From Harmothoe impar (taxonomy: Eukaryota > Annelida > Polychaeta > Phyllodocida > Polynoidae), in NCBI GenBank assembly GCA_947462335.1, contig OX381709.1, forward strand, positions 68,564,609 through 68,628,608: a stretch of DNA of 64,000 nucleotides, in the 5' to 3' direction. The stretch's first letter is position 1. Each line of letters begins with the position of its first letter. The notes beneath the pieces are model-generated. The model was not told the origin of the DNA, did no database searches, and saw nothing but the letters and a program-made list of their open reading frames with translations. The position numbers and the translations under genes were made by a program. This document shows positions 11,575-21,504 of the stretch, piece by piece.

Positions 11575-14221
11575 GATGCCTTCTGGAAGGAAATCCCCAC
11601 TGTTATACGATTACACCAGGTAGTAGATTTACAAAAGTGGTAGCCTATTTGGGAATACACGATGACAGTGATATTGTTACTGGGATGTCTGATATGCCTA
11701 CCATCACATACTCATAGTGTCATACAAACAGTCTACATGTCATAATACTTATAATATGGAACTTGTCCATCATTATTTTTGCCGCACTGACAGAGGATAC
11801 AATTCGGTATACCGTATTCCAAAGCGTAAGATCCAATGTCTACAATAGAATTGAATGACGAAATATGAAAATAATCAGGAAAGAAACACAATTTTACTGA
11901 TCAACGCTTAAAGAAAATGAGATCGGTATTACGCTTAAGATCTGTCACTAACTTCCATAATGTAAATAGCACAAATATATATACTGACCATGAAGTGTGG
12001 TGGTGAAAGTATTTTTCCTACTTCATGCTTCACACACCATTGGCAGTTGTTCATTAATGGCTCATGTCTTTTTGTATGTGTTTGTATTTGACTATCTATC
12101 TCCGTATTTTTCATCTCTAGATGTAACCTAAATAATTGCGTCCATCATGACTGTGATAATGAATGTTATACTTATAGTTTGTGAAACAGGATGTACTTCT
12201 CAGATTCAGAGGAACAAATAATGAATATCTACTAATATAAACGTGTGTTGTGCCATCATTTTTCTGTATATAAACAACTATCCTTTACTGTACATTTACT
12301 AAAATAAATTGTGAATATCTAAATAGACTTTCAGTTATATCAAATTTGTCAATGAAATATGATTTGCCAATCGCATGTTTTGGGATGTGTCTTGGGACAC
12401 AATTTCATAAATATTCCTTAACACAACTGTAATGAAAACGTTTCCATTTTATTTAAATCTTTCTACCAAATACTTATAACTATTGCATAGGAAATTAAAC
12501 AATATCCGGAAATAATGTAGCCCATATGTCCATATGTATAACAACCTTATTATCCTTCGCACATAAGTAAAAATGCATGAAATATTTCACAAAACAAATG
12601 TTATTACTTGATTTTCAATTCTGATTCAAAATTCTGATTTAAAAAAAACAACAGAATCGTGGTCCTCTTATTTCTCTTTCTAACTTAACAGCGACATTAG
12701 CAATTTTCCCACCAGGTGATGGGCACCGCCACTCATGGGTTATTCCAGGAGCAATCTTCCAATAATATATTATGAGGTGTGTATTAAGGCCATTATCACT
12801 TCAAGTACACAGTTACATTACATAGAAATATCAAAAAGTATCACATGTACAATCAAAATCAGAATAGTTTCAGTAGAAGAGATATTCACTACAGAATACT
12901 GCAGTATAACAATTTGCTATGAAGCACTAACGTTGAAAGACTTATGACTGGCATGGACATTTTTGGGTATACCATGACGGACCGAGTATCGGCTACAATG
13001 TAAATTAGCTCTACAATATGTCTCACCAAAATCGACATGTATACAGTATTGATTAAAAACAGTATCACTTTTACATTTACATGTACGAGCACCACTACAA
13101 TGGTTAACAATAACAGGATAACAAAGAGCCCATCAGTACATGGACCAACAGGTACCAAGTTTACATATAATGCTGCAGGAAATACTTAACCTAAGGTTAT
13201 AAAGAATTAAGTTAGGCCACTTAAAATTGATTATCAGCTTTGCGGACAGCACCCTCACCTGTTTAAAAGGGCTGCATCAATAAAAAAAAAACAGTCAAAA
13301 GGGGCGCCCCTATCAACTACAAAAAAATAAAAAATAAAAAAAAATAAAAAATTGAAAAAAAGAAGAAAATCCACCACAATTAAAGAGCAATTTACGCCAT
13401 CAAAAATACAAAATACACACTTTTAAATGATACCATCGTATTCCCATGGCCTAATTATCTATAAATACATGTTTAATTTAATATCTACACTAAATATTGA
13501 GCCCATAGCAAGAAAGTGACTGTTAATCAAAAAAAAACAAAAAAACTCCCTCGCAGTCTGAAAAAAAGATATAAAAAAAAAAGAAGCCTCCCTCCCTCGC
13601 CGATTTGTTTCAAAAAGTGTCCGTAAAGCTGATAATCAATTTTAAGTGGCCTTATACCATACATATGTCACGTCATTATTACATCTTTAGATTTGATCTG
13701 GGTTACTTTTCTATTTGTGCTTATTCTGAGAATTGCATTCATTGAAGATATTGTATCATCTTTCCGGACTATTCGCTTCACTCCTGCCTCATCTACGGTC
13801 TGAAGACAAAAGAGAGCAAAATGCAGCAGTAATATAATAATATTCTGTAATAACATATATGGTACGATACAACTAAGGATAGACTAGTGCTATGACGACT
13901 TTTAAAACATGTAATACAACCATATGACTTATTGTACATGTACAATAGTATAAATGTTCATTCTAATATCGATTTCAATTGGAAGAACTTCCCATTTGTC
14001 CATGCACACACAACGATTAATAAAGACACATATCCCATTGGGGTATGAAGAAATCAAAACATATCCCATTTAGGCCAAAATATGTTGACATCATACTAGT
14101 CTACATGTACGAGGGGGCATGGATTTCAGGGTTTTCTGGGGTTCTATGCAATGGCTGCTTCATGGTCTGCAGCAAAGCTGCATGGTCAGTTACATATACT
14201 TAGTTAATCTTTAATGATATC
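11575..14221. other. Intergenic AT-rich region downstream of the deacetylase-like gene
   Basis: No convincing exon on either strand. It contains a probable polyadenylation signal (AATAAA, 12303-12308) and the MITE at 13215-13651. The rest is AT-rich single-copy-looking sequence. Confidence 0.5.
13215..13651. mobile_element. 437-bp PIF/Harbinger-type MITE, copy 2
   Basis: The ends GGCCACTTAAAATTGATTAT and ATAATCAATTTTAAGTGGCC are perfect inverted repeats and extend inward (CAGCTTTGCGGACA / TGTCCGTAAAGCTG). TTA flanks both sides (13212-13214 and 13652-13654). The interior is A-rich with no coding sequence. Same family as 3463-3818. Confidence 0.85.
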
Positions 14222-16415
14222 TAATGGGATAAAGAGAGAACAGGATAATGGGAGAACGGGACAAAGGGAGAACGGGATAAGGGAGAACGGGATAAACTGA
14301 GAATAGGATTCATGGAAAAGCGGATAAAGGGAGAACAGGATAAACGGAGAATGGGATAAAGGGAGAACAGGATAGACGGAGAACAGGATAAAAGGAGAAC
14401 GGGATAAACAGAGAACGGGATAAACAGAGAACGGGATAAACAGAGAACGGGAGATCCGGAGAACAGGAAAACAGAGAACGGGATAAATAGAGAGGGGGAT
14501 AAGCGGAGAACGGGATAAGCGGAGAAGAGGATAACGGGATAATGGGATAAGGGGAATTGCATAGGCACCAATGGAATTGCATAGGCACCATTAAAATTGC
14601 ATAGGCACCTATAGAATTGCATAGGCACCATTAGAATTGCATACACTTATATAATTGCATAGGCACCTATATAATTGCATATAGGCACCTATATAATTGC
14701 ATAGGCACTAATGGAATTGCATAGGCAGCAATGGATAAACAGAGAACGGGATAAACGGAGAACGGGAAAACGGAGAACGGGAAAACGGAGAACGGGAAAA
14801 CGGAGAACGGGAAAACGGAGAGGGGGAAAAAAGATAACGGATAAACGGAGAGGGGGATAAACGGAGAAGGGGGTAAATAGAGAGGGGGATAAATGGAGAA
14901 CGGGATAAACGGAGAAGAGGATAACGGGATAAGAGGAATTGCATAGGCACCAATGGAATTGCATAGGCACCAATGGAATTGCATAGGCACCTATAGATTT
15001 GCATAGGCACCTATATAATTGCATAGGCACCTATTTAATTGCATAGGCACCAATTGAATTGCATAGGCACCAATTGAATTGCATAGGCACCAATGACATT
15101 ACATAGGCACCAATAGAATTGCATAGGCACCTATATAATTGCATAGACACAATTAGAATTGCATAGGCACCTATATAATTGCATAGGCACCTATATAATT
15201 GCATAGGCACCTATATAATTGCATAGGCACCATTAGAATTGCATAGGCACCTATATAATTGCATAGGCACCTATGAAATTGCATAGGCACTAATGGAATT
15301 ACATAGGCAGCAATGGAATTGCATAGGCACCTATAGATTTGCATAAGCACCTATATAATTGCATAGGCACCTATTTAATTGCATAGGCACCAATTGAATT
15401 GCATAGGCACCAATTGAATTGCATAGGCACCAATGACATTACATAGGCACCAATAGAATTGCATAGGCACCTATTGAATTGCATAGGCACCTATATAATT
15501 GCATAGACACAATTAGAATTGCATAGGCACCTATATAATTGCAAGGGCACCTATATAATTGCATAGGCACCTATATAATTGCATAGGCACCATTAGAATT
15601 GCATAGGCACCTATATAATTGCATAGGCACCTATGAAATTGCAAAGGCACTAATGGAATTACATAGGCAGCAATGGATAAGCGGAGAATGGAGAACGGGA
15701 TAAACGGAGAACGGGATAAAAGGAGAACTTGATAAACGGAGAACAGGATAAACGGAGAACGGGATAAATGGGATAAACAGAAAACGGGATCGGGGGCGGG
15801 GGCTGGTGGATCGGGGGTGGGGAGATACGGAGAACGGAGAACGGGAAAACGGAGAACGGGAAAACAGATAACGGATAAACGGAGAGGGGGATAAACGGAG
15901 AAGGGGATAAACGGAGAAGAGGATAACGGGATAACGGGATAAGGGGAATTGCATAGGCACCAATGGAATTGCATAGGCACCTATAGATTTGCATAGGCAC
16001 CTATATAATTGCATAGGCACCTATATAATTACATAGGCACCAATTGAATTGCATAGGCACCAATGGCATTACATAGGCACCTATAGAATTGCATAGACAC
16101 CATTAGAATTGCATAGGCACCTATAGAATTGCATAGGCACCTATAGAATTGCATAGGCACCAATTGCATTGCATAGGCACCTATATAATTGCATAGGCAC
16201 CTATATAATTGCATAGGCACCTATATAATTGCATAGGCACCTATATAATTGCATAGGCACCTATATAATTGCATAGGCACCTATATAATTGCATAGGCAC
16301 CAATGGAATTGCATAGGCACCAATGGATAAACGGAGAACGGAGAACAGATAAACGGAGAACGGGATAAACGGAGAACGGGATAAACGGAGAACGGGATAA
16401 ACAGAGAACGGGATC
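14222..16415. repeat. Composite array of two alternating minisatellites
   Basis: Family A is a 20-bp unit, GCATAGGCACCTATATAATT, found in three blocks (about 14551-14733, 14936-15673 and 15946-16326). Family B is a unit of about 16 bp, GGATAAACGGAGAACG, in four blocks (about 14222-14545, 14732-14935, 15673-15945 and 16325-16415). The order is B-A-B-A-B-A-B. The largest A block contains a higher-order duplication of about 340 bp: the run starting ctatttaattgcatagg near 15031 recurs near 15371. Long open frames on the minus strand are a by-product of units that lack stops and are not genes. Confidence 0.9.
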
Positions 16416-16429
16416 GGGGGCAGGGGAAC

Positions 16430-16910
16430 AGGGGGTGGGGGGGGGGGGGCGACAGGGGATCGACGGCAAAGGCATGGACGCGTAGCACACGCCGCCCTGC
16501 AGCCGACCGACACGGAAAGGGCGATGGTGTCGCTGCTGATGCTCCGATCGACTCGCTTTTCGGCCGAGACGTAAAGCAGCGGTCACACGCTGCCGGTCGC
16601 TGACGCCCACAGCCACCTGCTCGCCCCTAGCCACCTGCTTTCCCACAGCCACCTGCTCACCTACAGCCAAAATCATCTGCAACACACGTCGCCCGTGGCG
16701 GACAGACACGGCGAAAAAGATACATGTCGCTGCAGTTTACGCTCCGACCGATTCGCTTTTTGGCTGAGACGTAAGGCGGCGTTTACGGGCGGGCGTGCAA
16801 CGACGCCCACAGCCACCTGCTTGCCCCCAACCACCTGCTTGCCCACACCCACCTGCTTGCCCACACCCACCTGCTTGCCCACACCCACCTGCTCGCCTGG
16901 AATATGATCA
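16430..16910. repeat. GC-rich repeat family with ACCTGCT minisatellite, copies 2 and 3
   Basis: Two units in tandem, at about 16535-16665 and 16735-16900. Each has CTCCGATCGACTCGCTTTT or a close variant, then GAGACGTAAGGCGGCGT or similar, then 3-5 copies of an 18-bp CCCACACCCACCTGCTTG motif. They match the copy at 7045-7200. GC content is far above the surroundings. A G-run lies at 16436-16449. Confidence 0.75.
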
Positions 16911-17118
16911 AATGAGGCATGTGACCTATTAAAGTGGATCAGTTTTTCCTGGGGATTACGATTCTGCTGTCAGAAATGAGAAATAACGTATTGTACTCAA
17001 ACTAGATCACCCATTTGATTTTCTACTGACAAAAGCGGTATGTGTGAGGCTTGTGGTTGCCTGGTAAGTAGCAGAAAGCGGCATAGGAAGTAGCAGACGA
17101 CATTCACCATATATTTAA

Positions 17119-17214
17119 CCCTTTAAGGCCAACAAAACCCATTTCTATGACGTGCGTATAAGAAGGTCAACAGTGTGTTGGGGTGTGTGTGTGTAAAGAG
17201 CCGGCCTTAAAGGG
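17119..17214. mobile_element. 96-bp palindromic MITE, possibly piggyBac-like
   Basis: CCCTTTAAGGCC at the left and GGCCTTAAAGGG at the right are inverted ends. The left flank is TTAA and the right is TTAT. The TTAA/CCC arrangement fits piggyBac-type ends with one mutated flank. Confidence 0.5.
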
Positions 17215-17219
17215 TTATT

Positions 17220-18538
17220 ATCTAGGTGTGACAAACTTAGGCGGGCTCCAGTGATTTTTCAAATGCCACATGCGTTTGTGTGTTTGTGGAGGTGGTGGCT
17301 TGGGTGGTGGAGGTGGTGGCTTGGGTGGCATGTGTGTGTTGCTGGAACATCACATTTCCAGAACTAGAATGTACTGGAAAGTGCCCGGGGTGGTGCAGGC
17401 AGTGGTGCCCGGTGGGTAGTGGTGCCATGTGTGCGTCCTTAGTGGTGCCAAGGAACTCAAGGAGAGGAATGGAAACAGCCATTGCGATGGCCGTGTGTAT
17501 TCAGAAGGTCTGACTCGGCAATAACCGGAAGGGGAAGTAGAACTAAGCATAGGGGGAAGTGGAACTCCATAGTGGAGCTTCATCGGAGGTGTGAAAGCAG
17601 TATCGGCACTAGCTTTCCCGCCTAGGTTACCCAGGTAGGCTACTCCAGTAGCCATAAGGCTTTACTTGGTGCTTCAGGTTCCAATAAAGCAATTTGCACG
17701 TTTTAAAAACGCCATGAAAGCTTATCCCTTGAGTATTAGCAAGCGCCATATGACCTAGTACTGAAGTGCTATGATGAGTTATTTTCTGAGCTTTAAAGAT
17801 TATGTATATATTCGTAGACTATACATTTTGTCATGCATATATGCCCCTCTTTCTGACTACATACTTTGTGTAAGGCCAGTTATAGCCTAGGTCGCCTCCG
17901 TGTATTGCTTAATCTAATTTGTCTTTTATTGATTTAGTTTTGATTAACCATTTATAGTAAATCCCAGTTGTAACAAAGTGCTTTGAACCAGCAAATGATT
18001 TGTTATAAATTAATTTCGTAGTATCCAAATATGCAATTTTAGTCCCTTCTTTATAATAACTTCTGGCATAGGGAGACCTGGAGACAGTATGTATATACCT
18101 AAAGTGCATTCCAGTGCCGGGACAGTGGGCAGGGGGAGGAGGGCTCTGTGGGGGCCTCTTCTTTGATGTGGAGGGAGGTACCGACCTGTGACAGGGGAGT
18201 GGACAAGACGAGGCAGGGGCTGTGTCAGGGCTTCTACCGCCTCCCCCCCCCACCCCCTCCCGACACCTGCCTCTGCACCCCCCCCCCCCCCCCCCCCAAC
18301 AGTGATGGTCCGACTTCAAAGAGTAAGATTTGCATCCACCCACCCCTGCCGCTACACACTCTCCTGCCACTAGTACATGGCCACACCTGCATTGTTTAAC
18401 AAAATAATACATAACTATATCTGTTGCATTTCGATTGGAATATGTTTTCATTATCAAAGCCCAAATCAAAGTTCATGTGGTATAGGTATGTTAATGAACA
18501 TATAGTAAAAATATTTTGCACCAAATCTGAACGTACTG
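17220..18538. other. Intergenic region with low-complexity GT and C tracts
   Basis: It holds a ggtggtggcttgggtggtgg tract at 17290-17330 and poly-C runs at 18240-18300. Near 17347 there is a segment shared with 28782 (ACATCACATTT, then CAGAACTAGAATGTACTGG). No exon is convincing, and the open frames here reflect skewed composition. Confidence 0.5.
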
Positions 18539-18599
18539 GATATTTAAGCAGACCCCTTCACCATTCTACAGTCGCCAGATGGAGCTGAAATAGGCAAAG
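18539..18599 (+). promoter_or_regulatory. Possible TATA-type promoter and first exon
   Basis: GGATATTTAAGC at about 18538-18549 resembles a TATA box. About 25-30 bp downstream lies ttctacagtcgcc. The segment ends in aggcaaag|gtaaga, a good splice donor. It lies upstream of the possible coding exon at 18886 and of the P-type transposase. The assignment is weak. Confidence 0.3.
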
Positions 18600-18885
18600 G
18601 TAAGATCTACTCTTTTTTCTTGTTGAATTATGACTGATCATGCCAATACAAGTCATGTTTAGTCTCATAAGAGTCTCATAATCTATATAGTATTGATGGT
18701 CTGGCAGGAGGACTTCTCACAGTGCCTAGTGTAAGGACGCCACACCTATCCTAGTGATGGGACTTCACACCTGCATTAGTGATAGGGCTTCATTTAGGGT
18801 CTAGTGTAGGGGCATCAGAGCGACTTCAGTGTGTGTAGGGACTTCTTGAAGGGGCGAGTCACAGGGCTTCTTTAGTTATAAAATC

Positions 18886-19018
18886 ATGAGGGCTAGGACC
18901 ATTAGTCATCACTTGCATGCTGACCATGGGCAGGTCAACACGGGTAACAAGAACAAGGGAGTGTCAAGAGAACACAGACTCAAATGCAGCGTGGCAGGAC
19001 CAAGACCTTGGAAGAAAG
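18886..19018 (+). CDS. Possible 5' coding exon of the P-type transposase gene
   Basis: An ATG at 18886 opens 44 codons (MRARTISHHLHADHGQ and onward) ending in PWKK plus one base at the donor gaaag|gtgaac. The phase fits the acceptor caccatcag at 21504: splicing would add GCG and continue in frame into the transposase leader (VRTVSPPTP). The intron would be 2.5 kb made almost wholly of the 394-bp satellite. This is inferred from phase and splice signals only. It may equally be chance. Confidence 0.3.
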
Positions 19019-19032
19019 GTGAACACCAATTA

Positions 19033-21490
19033 CCCATCTCTTGGAATTATTTTCTGAAAATCTATCAGAGCTATGTACTAATGCTATAAACTTTGACTTT
19101 GCTCTATATTTAGAGGATTAGGATAAATTGGCTTTTGTTTGAGTTTGGTTTTGGTTGACTTGCCATATCTAGTGTACTTCGAGCAATATCTGGCTACCCT
19201 AGGGGCCTACCGTCAACCGACCGTACCTGGCGAAGACCATTCCAAAATCTAAATATTCACAATCTAGGCTTAATTACTAGCTTTCATAGTCAGCTAGTTA
19301 ACAACTATCTATATCAGCAGTTAAAAAGCACAGAAAAAAACGGGTTTGATAGTCGTAGGCAGGTTCTATAGTACATGTACATTATTGTCGGAGGTGCCCC
19401 GGTTAGGGTGAATCGGTGGAATTTGTCCCATCTCTTGGAATTATTTTCTGAAAATTTATCACAGCTATGTACTAATGCTATGAACGATTACTTTGCTCTA
19501 TATTTAGAGGATTAGGATAAATTGACTTTTGTTTGAGTTTGGTTTTGGTTGACTTGCCATATCTAGTGTACTTTGAGCAATATCTGGCTACCCTAGGGGC
19601 CTACCGTCAACCGACCGTACCTGGCGAAGACCATTCCAAAATCTAAATATTCACAATCTAGGCTTAATTACTAGCTTTCCTAGTCAGCTAGTTAACAACT
19701 ATCTATATCAGCAGTTAAAAAGCACAGAAAAAGACGGGTTTGATAGTCGTAGGCAGGTTCTATCGTACATGTACATTATTGTCGGAGGTGCCTCGGTCAG
19801 GGTGAATCTGTGGAATTTGTCCCATCTCTTGGAATTATTTTCTGAAAATCTATCAGAGCTATGTACTAATGCTATAAACGATTACTTTGCTCTATATCTA
19901 GAGGATTAGGATAAATTGGCTTTTGTTTGAGTTTGGTTTTGGTTGACTTGCCATATCTAGTGTACTTTGAGCAATATCTGGCTACCCTAGGGGCCTACCG
20001 TCAACCGACCGTACCTGGCGAAGACCATTCCAAAATCTAAATATTCACAATCTAGGCTTAATTACTAGCTTTCCTAGTCAGCTAGTTAACAACTATCTAT
20101 ATCAGCAGTTAAAAAGCACAGAAAAAAACGGGTTTGATAGTCGTAGGCAGGTTCTATCGTACATGTACATTATTGTCGGAGGTGCCTCGGTCAGGGTGAA
20201 TCTGTGGAATTTGTCCCATCTCTTGGAATTATTTTCTGAAAATCTATCAGAGCTATGTACTAGTGCTATAAACGATCACTTTGCTCTATATATGTAGAGG
20301 ATTAGGATAAATTGGCTTTTGTTTGAGTTTGGTTTTGGTTGACTTGCCATATCTAGTGTACTTTGGGCCATATCTGGCGATCCTAGGTGCCTACCGTCAA
20401 ACGACCGTACCTGGCGAAGACCATTCCAAAATCTAAATATTCACAATTTAGGCTTAATTACCAGCTTTCCTAGTCAGTTAGTTAGCAACCATCTATATCA
20501 GCATTTAAAAAGCACAGAAAAAACGGGTTTGATAGTCGTAGGCAGGTTCTATCGTACATGTACATTATTGTCGGAGGTGCCTCGGTCAGGGTGAATCGGT
20601 GGAATTTGTCCCATCTCTTGGAATTATTTTCTGAAAATCTATCAGAGCTATGTACTAATGCTATGAACGATTACTTTGCTCTATATTTAGAGGATTAGGA
20701 TAAATTGACTTTTGTTTGAGTTTGGTTTTGGTTGACTTGCCATATCTAGTGTACTTTGGGCCATATCTGGCTATCCTAGGTGCCTACCGTCAACCGACCG
20801 TACCTGGCGGAGACCATTCCAAAATCTAAATATTCACAATCTAGGCTTAATTACTAGCTTTCCTAGTCAGCTAGTTAACAACTATCTATATCAGCAGTTA
20901 AAAAGCACAGAAAAAACGGGTTTGATAGTCGTAGGCAGGTTCTATCGTACATGTACATTATTGTCGGAGGTGCCTCGGTCAGGGTGAATCTGTGGAATTT
21001 GTCCCATCTCTTGGAATTATTTTCTGAAAATCTATCAGAGCTATGTACTAATGCTATAAACGATTACTTTGCTCTATATCTAGAGGATTAGGATAAATTG
21101 GCTTTTGTTTGAGTTTGGTTTTGGTTGACTTGCCATATCTAGTGTACTTCGAGCAATATCTGGCTACCCTAGGGGCCTACCGTCAACCGACCGTACCTGG
21201 CGAAGACCATTCCAAAATCTAAATATTCACAATCTAGGCTTAATTACTAGCTTTCCTAGTCAGCTAGTTAACAACTATCTATATCAGCAGTTAAAAAGCA
21301 CAGAAAAAAACGGGTTTGATAGTCGTAGGCAGGTTCTATCGTACATGTACATTATTGTCGGAGGTGCCTCGGTCAGGGTGAATCTGTGGAATTTGTCCCA
21401 TCTCTTGGAATTATTTTCTGAAAATCTATCAGAGCTATGTACTAATGCTATAAACGATTACTTTGCTCTATATCTAGAGGATTAGGATAA
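19033..21490. repeat. 394-bp satellite, six full copies plus a partial
   Basis: The marker CCCATCTCTTGGAATTATTT begins at 19033, 19427, 19821, 20215, 20610, 21003 and 21397, giving a period of 393-395 bp. Copies differ at only a few positions, except the fourth, which is more diverged. The seventh copy breaks after about 95 bp at ...ggattaggataaat, where the unique transposase sequence begins. No coding sequence. Confidence 0.95.
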
Positions 21491-21504
21491 ATCGTCACCA
21501 TCAG

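Noticed and set aside
14222..16513. Several minus-strand open frames of 90-150 codons (MPMQ..., ...PFSVYPVLRLSRSPF...)
   Set aside because: They are translations of 20-bp and 16-bp minisatellites that lack stop codons. They end at repeat boundaries and have no independent motif.
17909..18469. A minus-strand frame of 186 codons with Gly/Pro-rich centre
   Set aside because: Caused by poly-C/poly-G tracts at 18240-18300. The sequence has no domain and no matching splice structure.
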